A stretch of DNA of 64,000 bases from Aphrocallistes beatrix (Eukaryota; Porifera; Hexactinellida; Sceptrulophora; Aphrocallistidae), in NCBI GenBank assembly GCA_963281255.1, contig OY725494.1:2121934-2185933 (forward strand). The letters are read 5' to 3'. Below, piece after piece: positions 44,294 to 55,961 of the stretch (position 1 is its first letter; each line of letters opens with the position of its first letter). The notes under the pieces are model-generated. The model did no database searches, had not been told where the DNA came from, and saw nothing but the letters and a program-made list of their open reading frames with translations. A program made the translations under genes and the position numbers.

Positions 44294-45501
44294 GGTTGGT
44301 GTTTCCTTCCAGAACTAACTTTAAAAGTTTTCATTATTTTCTCCTGAAATTCTTTGTGGAAACTGTTCTCGATGAGTTATCTGCGAAAATACACTTTTTG
44401 GGAGCCCAAAAAGTAAGAGAAAAATTTTTTTTTTCCCAAATGACCTAATTTATTGAGGACATTCAAGGAAACTTCAATGCCTTATGCCTCTTTCACTCAA
44501 TTATTCTTGCACGAAATGGTTGAATAAAGAAAATAATAGGAATAGAATTTTCAATTTTAACCCAAATAATTTTTTCTTTCAAATTTCGTTTATACAATAT
44601 TTAGAGGCAGATTTTCGTAAGGAAAAATATTTTAACTTTTTTCTAAAGTAGAATATCAAAAATCTGTCTCTATCATTTTGTTCTACGTGACGAGATCTTT
44701 CTAAAACCGTCGAGTCTTTAACTCTACGACCTTTGTAACTAGAGATTCCTCCTTTGTAAAATTGATTTTTTTAAGTGCTAAAAACAGGCTACAAAGCCAT
44801 TTTCTTCGGAAAGGCTTGATTTCCATTCGTTTCTACTGTATTTTGATAATAAATAACGTCAAAACATCCTAAATCAACTACTTATAGTAGTACTTAACTT
44901 CAAAATATGACATATCAAATATTTTCACATCATGACACCTTCAAAAGTATGAAAAGTTGACAGTTACCACTGGGGGCCCAAAAATGACCATGTACGACAG
45001 TTTCCGCCGAAATCCCATACCTACAACTTTATTTGACTATGCCAGGTCGTTATTTTAATACTGAATTCGTACTCAGCACTAAATTTCCAGCAATTTGATA
45101 TATATATTGACCATATTTGGAAATATTTTTGGTTGCCTTTTCCTAGCAACGGTCAGGAATGTTAAAAAATTCCTGGCCGTTGCTAGGCACGGTCAAACAA
45201 AAATGTTTCCAAATATGGTCAATATATATATCAAATTGCTGGAAATCTAGTGCTGAGCATGAATTCAGCATTAGAAAGATGATCTGGCACTGTTAAAAGA
45301 AGTTATAGCTGTGGGACATTTCGCATTTAAAATGTGTCGTTTTTGGAGTGACACCAGGTGATACAAGTGGCGAAATATTGGGGCTGGAGTTATAAAAGTC
45401 GGGATTCTTGTTTAGAACCCCTATAAGCATCTAAAAATGATAAAAAAGCAATTTGGGAACATTTTTAATAAAAAACAAATGTCGCATGGGAAACACCAAC
45501 C
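44294..45501. mobile_element. MITE with TTAA target duplication
   Basis: The ends GGTTGGTGTTTCC and GGAAACACCAACC are perfect inverted repeats flanked by TTAA (44290-44293, 45502-45505). TTAA is used by piggyBac and Kolobok; purine-starting ends favour Kolobok. It is 1.2 kb and non-coding, with a long palindrome in its right half. Confidence 0.7.
45056..45273. repeat. Palindrome inside the TTAA MITE
   Basis: Arms of ~100 bases share TTTGATATATATATTGACCA / TGGTCAATATATATATCAAA and CGTTGCTAGG/CCTAGCAACG, with scattered mismatches. Confidence 0.85.
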
Positions 45502-45625
45502 TTAACTTCTGAACAATGGAAATTAAATTGGATTACATAGTGTGAAATAAACGTTAATTTTTAAATGAAAATTGTTGCGAAAGGTGCGTTAGTCTTGTCA
45601 TCAAAATGTTACTAAGGTATAGAGG

Positions 45626-45787
45626 CCAGGGCCGTCGGAAGATCATAAAAGTTGGGGCGGCCATTGTCTTTATGGTCATGAAAAGTGGGGCGGCTCAGCT
45701 CCCCCATCATCCATAGACGTAACATTGTTTTGGCAAAAAAGTGGGGCGGCCTTGGCCGCCCCAGCAGCCCCCCTTCCGACGGCCTTG
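45626..45787. mobile_element. hAT-type MITE, exact 8-bp duplication
   Basis: The ends CCAGGGCCGTCGGAAG and CTTCCGACGGCCTTG are flanked by TATAGAGG on both sides (45618-45625, 45788-45795). GGGGCGGCC/GGCCGCCCC lies inside. It is 162 bp. Confidence 0.9.
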
Positions 45788-45976
45788 TATAGAGGTATAA
45801 ATGCAATCATCATAGCAAATGCTATCCCCAGGGATTTTATCAAGCTGTTTGTGACTAAAATCAAGTGTGACATTTGATAACCCACTGAAGCAACAAGAAG
45901 CAATAAACAATGTTGAGAAACCTGAATAAATGAATGCTACCTATCCGTAAAACATTTTTGTTCCATAATCATTATT

Positions 45977-46114
45977 CAGGGCCGGCGGAACTGGTCCGGC
46001 TTTGGCCGGACCAATTTTATGCCATTATGGCTTATTTTCATATGCAAATTTGCTTTTGGCCGGACCAACTTCCGCTTTGGCCGGAGCAATAAAAAGTTGC
46101 TTCCGCCGGGCCTG
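45977..46114. mobile_element. hAT-like MITE, GGCCGGAC-rich
   Basis: The ends CAGGGCCGGCGGAA and TTCCGCCGGGCCTG are nearly perfect inverses. TTTGGCCGGACCAA recurs inside. The flanking duplication is imperfect. Confidence 0.7.
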
Positions 46115-46224
46115 TTATTAGTAAGGATAGAAGGATTTGACCTTCAAGTAATCCATTGAAAAATTTAGCGGACGGCCTTATATACCGTAGGTCATAAAAC
46201 TACATATCCCAGCCACACATTCTA

Positions 46225-46690
46225 CTAGGTAATTATCTAAGTGGGGCAAAATCATACCCCACCTATTCCACTACGTCGTTGCCTAAGTGGGGTAAAATTA
46301 TACCCCACCTATTCTACTACGTCGTTGCCTAAGTGGGGTAAAATCATATCCCACCTATTCCACTACGTCGTTGCCTAAGTGGGGTAAAATCTTACCCCAC
46401 CTATTCCACTACGTCGTTGCCTAAGTGGGGTAAAATCATACCCCACCTATTCCACTACGTCGTTGCCTAAGTGGGGTAAAATCTTACCCCACCTATTCTA
46501 CTACGTCGTTGCCTAAGTGGGGTAAAATCATACCCCACCTATTCCACTACGTCGTTGCCTAAGTGGAGTAAAATCTTACCCCACCTATTCTACTAAGTCG
46601 TTGCCTAAGTGGGGTAAAATCTTACCCCACCTATTCTACTACGTCGTTGCCTAAGTAGGGTAAAATCTTACTCCAATTTTGTATGGGGTA
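46225..46690. repeat. 46-bp minisatellite, about ten copies
   Basis: Each unit contains ACTACGTCGTTGCCTAAG and a hairpin, GTGGGGTA...TACCCCAC. Variants include CTTACC for ATACC and single changes in CTACGTC. GTGGGG with a preceding AAGT recalls the subterminal motif of the Tigger element at 40960. Confidence 0.95.
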
Positions 46691-49221
46691 TAAAAATACC
46701 CCATGTGTGCTTCGGGGGGATAATTATATAATTATATACTTATTAAATATTTTATTTATGTACCAATACTTATATTTTATTTACTTATGTAGGTTTTGTT
46801 TCATTACCCATCAGGAAGTGAGTCAGCAAGCGAGTAGAAGAGTAGACTAATAGACACGCCAATATAAGTTTGTCAGAGCAACCAAGATTTAGACTGTGTG
46901 AATGAGAGAACAGATATTTGTATTAGTTATTCAGTATTTCTTTGTTGTTTGTACGTAGAAGATTGTATGTAATTATTAAATTTAACTATCATATTCCAAA
47001 TTTGTTATTCAAATTCACAAATTTAAAAAGGGATCGCAGAATTAGTCGAATTTGTGTGTGCTAGAACAAATTTTGTAATATTAAGTTAGTGTAGAATATT
47101 ATGCTATACATCACAATATCGGCTATTACTGCATCCATGGTACTTTTACTGTGAGGCATTATTACAGTAGGCTATGGTTAAACATTCAATCTTTTGTTTC
47201 CATAACAACTGAGGAATGCATAGACATTCCAATAAAGTTTTTCACATATTTTTTAATTAAGGACTTCCTATAGTTGCTCTATCAAACAATCAAGCATTAG
47301 AAATGCAGACAACTAAATTTAAAACGAGGTAAACAGCAGCATTTTTCGATCAAAAAGAGTCTAATGCGGAATCACATGATAAGATAACAACTTTTTGACA
47401 GCTGAATTTAAAACTCTGATTTAATGTTTGTATATGATAATAATACATTTCAAAGGTCTATCATATACGGTTTTTGATTTTTCGATCTAATTAAATTTTG
47501 ACTGTGTTAAAACTGGCCTTCTCTTTTTCAGGCCTTCTCGATGAAATACACGGCCGTGTATTAAGTAGGCCATGTAGTATCTTCGTAAGGGAACTATTCC
47601 GTTCCTGGAGATTTGTCCCTATTAAGGAAACTCCCGCGAAAAAACATACGATTTGGCTTCATACGATGAAAGTAGAGCTATAAGAAATGTTAAGCGTGGG
47701 CACGTATCTCCGTCTAGAAATAGTTACGAATTCCAAACGGCTTTCTCGTTTCTAGTTTTTTAGATACAGTGTCGCAAAGTCTGTTCTTTTCGTTTTTCGC
47801 AAGCACATCTTAATGGTAGAGCCCCGGTCACTCAAAATACTTTTTATGACATGCCAAGGAAACAAATGCTTCAAAAAATCGAATCATAGATAGTCTATCA
47901 TATTTTTGACCTCATAGGACCAAATGAAAGTTAAAATGACAAATATTGTAAATTTCATATGGGTCTGGAAAAAAAGTACCAAAATCAGCAAGAATATCAC
48001 TAACTCATAAGATACGATAATCGAGTGGTCCTACGTTCATTGCCCAATGATATGGAACTCTTGAAATTTTCAACCCTCTATTTCAAACAAAATTTGACTT
48101 TTTTTATTTTAAAGACGCTCAATTTTGAAATTTTAAAGTCCCGAGATAAAGGAATTTTAAGTTATAATGTTAAGAACAATGTAAATGAGCTATTAAGGAT
48201 AAATAAAAGCATTCATTGGCATTTAATCGAATTTATACTGATGAATTAGATATATTCCAAACAAACTTTGGCGAAAATAGCAAAAATTATCATATATATC
48301 GGCCTCTTTCGGGGCCATATAGAGGTATGATGCCCGAACTTTACCTATAATAAGCGATAACTTACGAACAAATGGTCGGATCTGAAAATTCATTTTTTTA
48401 AATGATCAGAATTTTATTTCTGATACAATTGTCGCTAAATAGCTGATATCACACTGGCCATTTCCCAAGCATTTTAGAAATGAACTCCCTTGTAGAGCTA
48501 TTTTAATTGGATTTTATTGGCCTTTCTTCAAATTATTGCTGTACAATCTCCAAACGGGCCTAACAATTTTGAGGTTCATTTCATTAAAAAAACATCAAAT
48601 AAGTAAGAAACTTATTGTTGAATGCCCCGAAAAACCTCGAATAATTTTCAATTTTAGTAACGCTAAACTTTAGGGGTTAACTCATAAAAATCAAAATAAA
48701 TACCGTCCAACTAGTATGATTAGATTGTAGACCACTCAGAAATACAATGGAATTAACAATAAAAGTTACGATATTCTCGCAATAAAATGATTTTCATGTT
48801 GATGTAATATTTATCAACATGTGCGATATACTATTTGTGTATATTCTTTCAATAAATTTATAAAAAGGGAATTTGAAAATTTGAACATGTTATGTGAGTG
48901 ACAAAACGCTACCTCACACACTGCATAGGTCCAAGTTTGAGTGAACCCCATACGGGCCACCTTAGTCACTAGGTACCATAATCACTAAGTTTATGATTCT
49001 GGGAGCCGGCCCTGCCCTACCCCAGGTTTGAAATTAGCTATGATCGGCATAATAGCATTTTAATAAATAAAGAAATATGTGACAAAAAATTTTTTTGAAC
49101 TTGGTCAACTTTTAAGAAAAAAGACACAATATTTGTATAATTATCTCTTTAGAAACTTTACGTTCCGAAAAGAAGCAAATTCAACCATGAAATTTTCCCA
49201 TGTCCAAACTACAATTGCATC
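46691..49221. other. No gene recognised in 2.5 kb
   Basis: Several short open stretches lack motifs. A block at about 48985-49015 (GATTCTGGGAGCCGGCCCTG) resembles the complement of sequence near 62225-62255, so a dispersed repeat end is present. Confidence 0.35.
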
Positions 49222-49617
49222 ATGTGTAGACAGTACGAGACGATAGCAAACATAAATGCCAACATTAATGTCCCAATAATACCATGTTTAAGGTACAGGA
49301 GTATGTACATCCTGTACAAACGAAACGAAGAACGCGTTAAACATGTGTACATTGGCACAACGAACCTGCAAAAAAACAACATCTGCAACGTGGGAAAATA
49401 TAACAGGATTAAAACACATCTGAACAACCGGAAAAATGTCGGATGGCAGTTTTTGGGATTGTACAATGCAAAGGACAAAATGCCACAAGGCGAAAAACCC
49501 GAGAAACAAAGTGAATGGAAAAGGAAATAAAACGGAAATATCCCAAAGTGCGAATATTCAGCACAGAAGAGCTAACACGATTCTACGAAATCTGTGAAAA
49601 CTACACTCGAGAGTAAA
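49222..49617 (+). pseudogene. Small ORF with GIY-YIG-like motif, frameshifted
   Basis: The frame from ATG 49222 contains M-Y-I-L-Y-K-R and, after about ten residues, V-Y-I-G-T-T-N-L, then R-I-K-T-H-L. That order resembles the GIY-YIG nuclease fold (two short strands followed by an Arg helix). After W-K-R-K a one-base shift lets the reading continue with Y-P-K-V-R-I-F and T-R-F-Y-E-I-C to a stop at 49617. If real it would be a small nuclease of ~130 residues, possibly from a Penelope-like or viral source. The match is short and the family is not established. Confidence 0.3.
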
Positions 49618-49779
49618 TACCACCACTTTGCATCCCCTTTTCTACACCCCCTTACACCCCCCTTTCTACACCCGCGCGAAAAAACACTCAAATTCCCCTG
49701 GACAATTACAATCCCCAACCAAAACACCATTAGCGCCCGCTCTTTTGTATCATTCGTTTCTTTACAATATGCAACTTTT

Positions 49780-50065
49780 TGCTACTTTTTATAATTCAAG
49801 AAAACAGAATCTACAACCTTTTTATAATTCAAGAAAACAGAAGACAACATACACCAACCAACACCAGACACACTGAACACCCCAATACCCAACAATCAAC
49901 CGCAGCTACTAATCAAGCCCAGGATGAGCTAATACTAATTACATCTAGCACAGCGCAAATACTAATTACATCTAGCACAACTCTAGCACAGCGCCAATAC
50001 TCATTACATCTAGCGCAACTCCAGTACTAATTACATCTAGCGCAGCTCTAGTACTAATTATATCT
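49780..50065. repeat. Two imperfect tandem repeats
   Basis: AATTCAAGAAAACAGAA occurs twice (49792-49842). From 49927 to 50065, TACTAATTACATCTAGCRCA repeats about six times with a variable spacer. No coding role is apparent. Confidence 0.7.
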
Positions 50066-50729
50066 AAATAGCAACAGAAGAACACCACAGCAATTGCATT
50101 TCAGCAACTACATTCCCGCGATAAGCTCAGCTACTAAACTACATACAGCTCAGCTACTACACTACATACCAGATAAATACACAGTGTAGCAACCAAAGCA
50201 CACTCTCCAAATACTGCTAAAAGAATTAAAGAGAAACTAAATAAAGAACAGAAATTCAAACGTCATTAACCTAAACCTAAACAAAGAACAGAGTCAATCA
50301 AGAACATAACCTAAAGGCACAAATCAATATTATGAAACTCATGCATAAAGAATTTGAAGAGACTTAAATAAGTCGAAAGATTAAATTGTACTATTCTTAT
50401 TCAATCTACTTCTACTGTAATTTTGACTATTATTATTAAACTCAAAAACCGTTGAGATGTTGAATTTACGATAAGTTATCCCACTTATGTGTTAAAGAAA
50501 TATTCTCAAAAATTTGTATATAAAAAAACATTTTATATAAATCCCTCGATTCCCATTAGTATTAACTGATAGTAATATAAATAGCTTCAAAACATCCTTA
50601 TTCAACAACATATAGCAGTTCTTAACTTCATAATATGGTACGTATATCAATATTTTTCACTCCATTACCCCATCAATAGACTTGAAGTATTCCATGGTGA
50701 GGTGTAGTTCGTTCGTGAATAGGCTATAG
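50066..50729. other. No gene seen
   Basis: AT-rich. Part of 50400-50690 resembles the interior of the TTAA MITE at 44820-44950, so an old relative may lie here. Confidence 0.35.
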
Positions 50730-51080
50730 CAGCGGTGGACAATCTGGGGCCCGCGAAACTATATTTGATGGCCCGCGACTCTTTTCAAACACTCTATTAT
50801 GGGGCCCGCGTGTTAGTGGTTGTAATACAAAATTGGCCCGCCTAATTTTGGTGTAAAATTGGTGCTGAATATCAATATGTCTTCTATAATTATTATATAA
50901 TGCTTTCAATTTATTTACTTACAGTATTTTTCCTTTTAGATGTATAATTTTAGTTATTACTTTGCTTCCATATTTGTTTCTAATGTCAGTTCTTGCTATG
51001 GCCATGGTGATGTGATTGTAGCAGGAATTGACATATTTGGGGCCCGCGAGACCCCTCGCGGGCCCCAATTGTTGCCTACT
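50730..51080. mobile_element. hAT-type MITE with GGGGCCCGCG ends
   Basis: CAGCGGTGGACAATCTGGGG at the left is matched by the complement of CCCCAATTGTTGCCTACT at the right. GGCCCGCG repeats lie just inside both. These ends closely resemble the Charlie-like hAT signature. No clean duplication was found. Confidence 0.6.
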
Positions 51081-51365
51081 TAAGGATTAAGGTTGCCCGC
51101 CACAGGGCTATAGTTACGTAGGCTGTCAATGTTGCCATATCATGAAAGTTCATAGATTTACCATTTTCATGAACTTTTGAGTTGTTGTATGAACATGGCA
51201 TGAACCATGAACTTTGGCATGAATATGGCAAAATACTTTTTCGATTTGACATGAACATGGCAAGAACTTGGCAAGAACATTTAATTCTGTATGGCATGAA
51301 CTTGGCATGAACATTTGGAGGTATGTGGCATGAACATGCTAAGCAGTTCATCTAGCAACACTGCT

Positions 51366-51600
51366 CTGTTAAGACGTCATCATTACGTTTCAAAAATTCA
51401 AAAAATTACAAAATTTGTGATTTTTCGAGTGATATCGATTATAACAGTAAAACAGACGTATTAAGAGATGTTATCTACATTATAATTAATCAATGTTAGC
51501 CTAGGCGCCTCCACCTAGGCTAACATTGATTAATTATAAGGTAGATAACATCTTATGTCCGCTAGCCGAGCACCGCAAGCAAGCGAAGCGCGCATGATTA
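51366..51600. repeat. Head-to-head pair of GC-headed repeat fragments
   Basis: The left half is minus-strand family sequence (ACGTCATCATTACG...GATGTTATCTAC). The right half runs the other way to AAGCGAAGCGCGC. They meet in a palindrome at 51465-51560, with arms TTAATCAATGTTAGCCTAGG and its complement. Confidence 0.75.
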
Positions 51601-51679
51601 TAGTAAAGTCAACATCTATTTCGTTCATTTCTGACTTTTGGAACAAAATATTATCGACGCAGGTGATCTGAAAATTACT

Positions 51680-52005
51680 TTCTAGTTCTATAATGAAATT
51701 CAAATTGTGCCCAGAATACCGCTCTTTCACCACTTCACCCCCAATTAAAGAGGTGAATTTTAATGGGAAAATGATTTATGAAAGTTTTTTCTCCCCCATT
51801 CCCCACTGCCCCACTTCCCCACTTCCCCACTTCCCCACTTCCCCACTTCCCCACTTCCCCACTTCCCCACTTCCCCACTTCCCCACTTCCCCACTTCCCC
51901 ACTTATAGAGGTTCATTTGTATGGAATCGAATTAAGATTGCCTAAATTTGCCCCACATATAGAGGTTCCCCAAATATAGTGACCCCACTTACAGAGATTC
52001 TACTG
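51680..52005. mobile_element. Truncated Tigger end with expanded (CCCCACTT)n
   Basis: It matches the right end of the element at 40960-44205 (ATAGAGGTTCATTTGTATGG, then GAGATTCTACTG and TA). Inside, CCCCACTT is repeated about eleven times (51813-51903), an expansion of the CCCCAC-type motif normally present a few times. Confidence 0.85.
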
Positions 52006-52275
52006 TATGAGTTATTTTTATTTCCAATTGTTAATCAAGATATATTTTGCATTCAGAGAAAAAATTAACCATTTCTGATTGCAAGACTGGATTCGGTTAA
52101 CCGGCTAACCGCCGTCGATCTCGGTTAACGGTTAAGAAAATCTTAGATCGGCTAGCCGATCTGCTTTATTTTCTAAATATTTACACTAATTTCATTGTTT
52201 TTCGACAGAGATTCATGAATATTACTTCTAAAAAATTAGTAATACATTATAATTTCTATTTTTAATCATATAGTA

Positions 52276-53580
52276 CAGGGTGGGGCATAAGTTCTGCCCC
52301 AAACTAATTTTGCCATATTTACAAAACCCATATAGTAATCGCCCCAAAACTTCACAGGAATATTAACAACATATGTTGGGTCTGAATAAATTTAATGTTA
52401 TTCAATATAGCCACCTTTCTTAGTTACCACAGCCTCTTGTCCTAAATTGAGACACGGCGCGCCGGAAGTGATCCTGGGGGATTTTCAGCCATTCTCGTTG
52501 CAAAGAAGCTTTCAGAGAGTCAATATTCAAGTGGGACTTAGCACAGGCCTTTTCCTCCAGAATAGACCAGACCGAATAGTCCATAGGATTGAGATCGGGA
52601 CTTGATGGTGGCCATTCTTCCTTGAAAAATAAATTCAATTTTTTTGTCCCGGAACCACTGTTGAGTGACATTGGCTGTGTGGGCTGGTGCTCCGTCTTGT
52701 TGGAATATCCAATTGCTGTTTCTGAAGAGTTTATGACCGGCACTTTTCACTTCCGTTTCCAAAATGAGATCGCGGTACGTTTTGGAATTAATTTTTACAC
52801 CAGAGGGGACAAAAATCAGATTTGTCCGGGAATTTGCGGATATCCCTCCCCATACCATGACTGAAGCTGGCTTTTGACATTTGGGAATGAATAGAACCTC
52901 TTCTGGGATATCCTTAACGCTGGTGGACACGATTCTATCATTTTGAGAGTTAGTTACTTCCTCAATTGTGAATAATTTCTCATCAGAAAATAATATTTCA
53001 TCCACAACTGACTCGGCAGCACGAGATAACAGGATTCGACTTCTTTGCAGCCGCTTTTCTCTAATTGGCTTGGTAAGCATGTGAACCTTTCTACGTTTGA
53101 GAGATTTTAACCCTAATTGGTCATGCACAAGTCGTATCGTTCTCGAGCTTACCCCAAAATCACGAGCCATTTTACGCATGGAACGCCGAGGATTTCGGAC
53201 TATTCTCTTCTGTACCTTAGCTTTTAGGCCAATGGTCCTTTCAGTACGCGGACGGCCACTTCTAGCTTTGTCATTCAAACTTTCCGTCTCCTTGTATCTT
53301 TTGATAGTGCGATAGATCAATTTCCTACTGAAGTTTTCTTGTCCAAGCATTTTGAAGATCTCGCCAGCAGACTTCCCGCACTCAAATAAACTAATATTTT
53401 TGACCTTTTAGCTTCCATGCCAGTAATATCAGAAATTCGCAGTTTGAACGCCATAAACGGTATTGCGATTGTATAGGCATATATTAATGAACTTTATGGG
53501 CGTATAAGTTTTAAGATACTATGTTATAGCATTGCAATATAATGCATCAAACTTTGGGACAGAACTTATGCCCCACCCTG
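52276..53580 (-). mobile_element. Tc1/mariner-type element (DD37D), nearly intact
   Basis: The ends CAGGGTGGGGCATAAGTTCT and its complement (about 28 bp, one mismatch) are flanked by TA on each side. It is 1,305 bp with a single transposase gene on the minus strand carrying two one-base frameshifts. Confidence 0.92.
52420..53454 (-). pseudogene. Tc1/mariner-superfamily DD37D transposase, two frameshifts
   Basis: From ATG at 53454 (or in-frame 53418) the order is a helix-turn-helix with C-G-K-S-A-G-E-I, an R-S-G-R-P-R-T linker, a second helix-turn-helix, then the catalytic core. The core has F-S-D-E-K-L-F, V-M-V-W-G-G-I, Q-Q-D-G-A-P-A-H and S-P-D-L-N-P-M-D. Joining the frames puts 37 residues between the second and third Asp, as in the maT-like DD37D branch rather than DD34E Tc1. 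A missing A in the A-run near 53410 and an extra A in the run near 52640 break the frame. Both are homopolymer slips, so an assembly error cannot be excluded. Apart from these the ~345-residue gene is intact and all acidic residues remain. Confidence 0.9.
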
Positions 53581-53924
53581 TATATTTCGAGACAACTGAA
53601 AATTATCAAATTAATCACTAGCAGGTTAAATATTAGTCTAAAAATCCATATTTCAACCAATTAATATTGACATCGGTTAACCGGTTAACCGCCCTAGAGG
53701 AAACCAAAATAACCGAGCCCTAAAATCGGTTAACCAACCCCAGCCCTGCTGATTTTTTCACATGATAATCATTATGGTATTATGGTTATATAATCTCTCT
53801 GATGATGGAAATGATGTTTCAAAACAATCCCCATATATGGTCTTAAATCTTGCTCTAAATTATTAATATACTTCTTAATTGATATTTTTCAATTTTAGTT
53901 GTATGATATTTACGTATATTAAGA

Positions 53925-54056
53925 ATGACAGGATCAGGTGACGGAAAAGCCATTTTCATCCGAGCACATATACTGAGATACAATGACAAAGGTGTTTTGA
54001 AAACAGCACTTGATTTAGAAAAGCCAAAGAGTGCCAATAATTATAGGGGAGGCTAG
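53925..54056 (+). other. 43-codon open stretch of unknown meaning
   Basis: ATG to TAG encodes a basic peptide starting M-T-G-S-G-D-G-K-A-I-F. The upstream ...TATTAAG could be an acceptor. I do not recognise it; chance is likely. Confidence 0.12.
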
Positions 54057-54246
54057 CTCTTCAAGAACCGCGATAACAAGCAAATTTCTCTAGATTTCCG
54101 ATAGAGACCTAACAACATCCAGGGAATCCTAAAGGAGCGAATGTGGGCAGACTAGGCAGACGGAGCAGACAGAGGCTGCTTCAGGTAAGTTTTGTGATCT
54201 GAGAAAAAGCTATTATAAAGATGTTTGTAGATAGACCGATAGTGCA

Positions 54247-54404
54247 CATGGCCGGCGCCATGTTTTATCGGCAGTGGGTGTCCTAAGAGGGATTTCTCTG
54301 AAAGTGGGTGTCCATTTATGGAGGGATATATATTGTACAATATGATAAAACAGGACGCAGTGGGTGTCTGGACACCCAGGACACCCACGGTGGCGCCGGC
54401 CCTG
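54247..54404. mobile_element. hAT-like MITE with GGCCGGCGCCA ends
   Basis: The ends CATGGCCGGCGCCA and TGGCGCCGGCCCTG are inverse, with GTGGGTGTCC/GGACACCCAC repeats inside. GTGCA stands on both sides. Confidence 0.7.
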
Positions 54405-55292
54405 GTGCAGCTATATTAAAATACCAACAGTGATGTAAAAATGATCATACATACATACGGTCAGACATAGAACGCCATCCATTCATAGGAGCATCTGATA
54501 GGAACTGTACTAAAAGCGTCAACACTTCTAGTAGATACAATTTATTCACAATGACAATCAGCGATATAATAACTCCAATCTCAAATGGACATTTATTTAC
54601 AATAAGTATCTCTGAGTTCATTTTATTCCTTGCACTCTCTTATGAAAATTTCAAATGAATTCTAATGGACTGATTTCGCATGCAAATACTTAGTATTTTT
54701 TATTATATGAACTTCCCACGTAATTGATTCTAAAATGAGCCAAATGAAATGTGTTCAATTGATTATATTTACAAATAAACGGTTTTATTTATCTTAAGTA
54801 AACAGGACTGAACACTTTACAACTTATTTCTAGCACATACTCACTAATGACAAAGTTAGCACTAGTCAATTCAATTTACTAAAGTATCTGTTAATAGCTT
54901 AGTTACAGATTGTGAGAGTGAACAATAGGAATTCTAAATTCGGAACAAGCTATTTGAGATGATCTCACTTTAAAAATTAATACAGTAAAATCCTCTCATA
55001 CGGAGTGGATATGTTTCCAACTATTGTAAGAAGACACATGTGAAAGGTTCTGTTATTGAGTCACTCTACCCTGATTTTAGACTTATTACTCACTCATCAT
55101 GACGTCATATTTTAATTCGCATAATATTGTATAGTCATCCATACGAAACATTTTATGAATCATTTGTTCACTTCTATATATTCTTATTCGCGAAATTTAG
55201 CTATCGAATTTTAAAACATGATTACGTACTCACCTTAAAGGTCAATAATCTGCGATTCGAATTCATAACGGATGGAAATTCGAATAGGCCTT
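54405..55292. other. No gene; fragment of the 1201-1349 repeat
   Basis: 54465-54525 resembles the 1180-1250 region (GACATAGAACGCCATCCAT). The rest is AT-rich. Confidence 0.4.
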
Positions 55293-55440
55293 AGTTAACG
55301 ATTATAACAGTAAGACAGACGTATTTAGAGATGTTATCTACCTTATAATTAATAAATGTGAACCTAGGCACCCAAGTGATGCCTCCAGCGGACGCTGTGT
55401 TCTCCAGCCGCTCCGCGCAATCAAGCGTAGCGCGCTTTTA
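55293..55440 (-). repeat. 5' fragment of the GC-headed repeat
   Basis: In complement it reads from GCGCGCTACGCTTG through a GC-rich head to the TAAGGTAGATAACATCTCTA landmark. The head is diverged, and most of the AT-rich body is missing. Confidence 0.7.
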
Positions 55441-55682
55441 GATTTAGAATTCGTACACATCACATAATTTTGCTGTTCGATACCTATTTATTTGATTGTT
55501 AAACAATTAATTTATCATTAGATGAGTATCAATAAAACTGTACCCTCTATCAGAGTTTCTGAACCTATTATCTTTTGACCATAAATGACCACATCCTAAT
55601 TACTGGGAAATTTCCTGGTACTTGAATTTTTAGAAACTCAAAAATCCTTTTACGCAATTGCTGAAAATATCTCATGGATTTA
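55441..55682. other. No feature seen
   Basis: AT-rich spacer. Confidence 0.3.
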
Positions 55683-55690
55683 GTAAGAGC

Positions 55691-55791
55691 CAGGGGTGCC
55701 GAACCTTTCGAATTCTATGGGTAATTTTCGAATTCTAGCTGGGGGCCTTTAGCTCCCCAGCTACCCCGTCCCCCCGGGTTCGGCGCCTATG
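55691..55791. mobile_element. Short hAT-type MITE, 101 bp
   Basis: The ends CAGGGGTGCCGAACC and GGGTTCGGCGCCTATG are flanked by GTAAGAGC and GTAAGATC (7 of 8 match). Confidence 0.75.
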
Positions 55792-55961
55792 GTAAGATCC
55801 ATGTATAGTTAAACACATTGTCTAAATAACGTTTATATTCAAATAGTATAGCCAAAATAGCTGTAATTCATAACAGTCGATCCAACAGTGTGGTCAATTG
55901 TGGTCATGAGCACAAATAGGTTGGGAAACCCTGTCCTATCCTATAATGTCCTCTTGTGAAT

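Larger units (their letters stand above)
52082..53748. mobile_element. Older hAT-like MITE interrupted by a mariner-type element
   Basis: CAAGACTGGATTCGGTTAAC at the left is roughly inverse to GGTTAACCAACCCCAGCCCTG at the right, and CGGTTAACCG recurs inside both. The flanks share CTGATT. The mariner-type element at 52276-53580 lies inside. Confidence 0.5.

Noticed and set aside
49594-50030. Overlapping proline/threonine-rich open frames
   Set aside because: Low-complexity and tandem-repeat DNA explains them.
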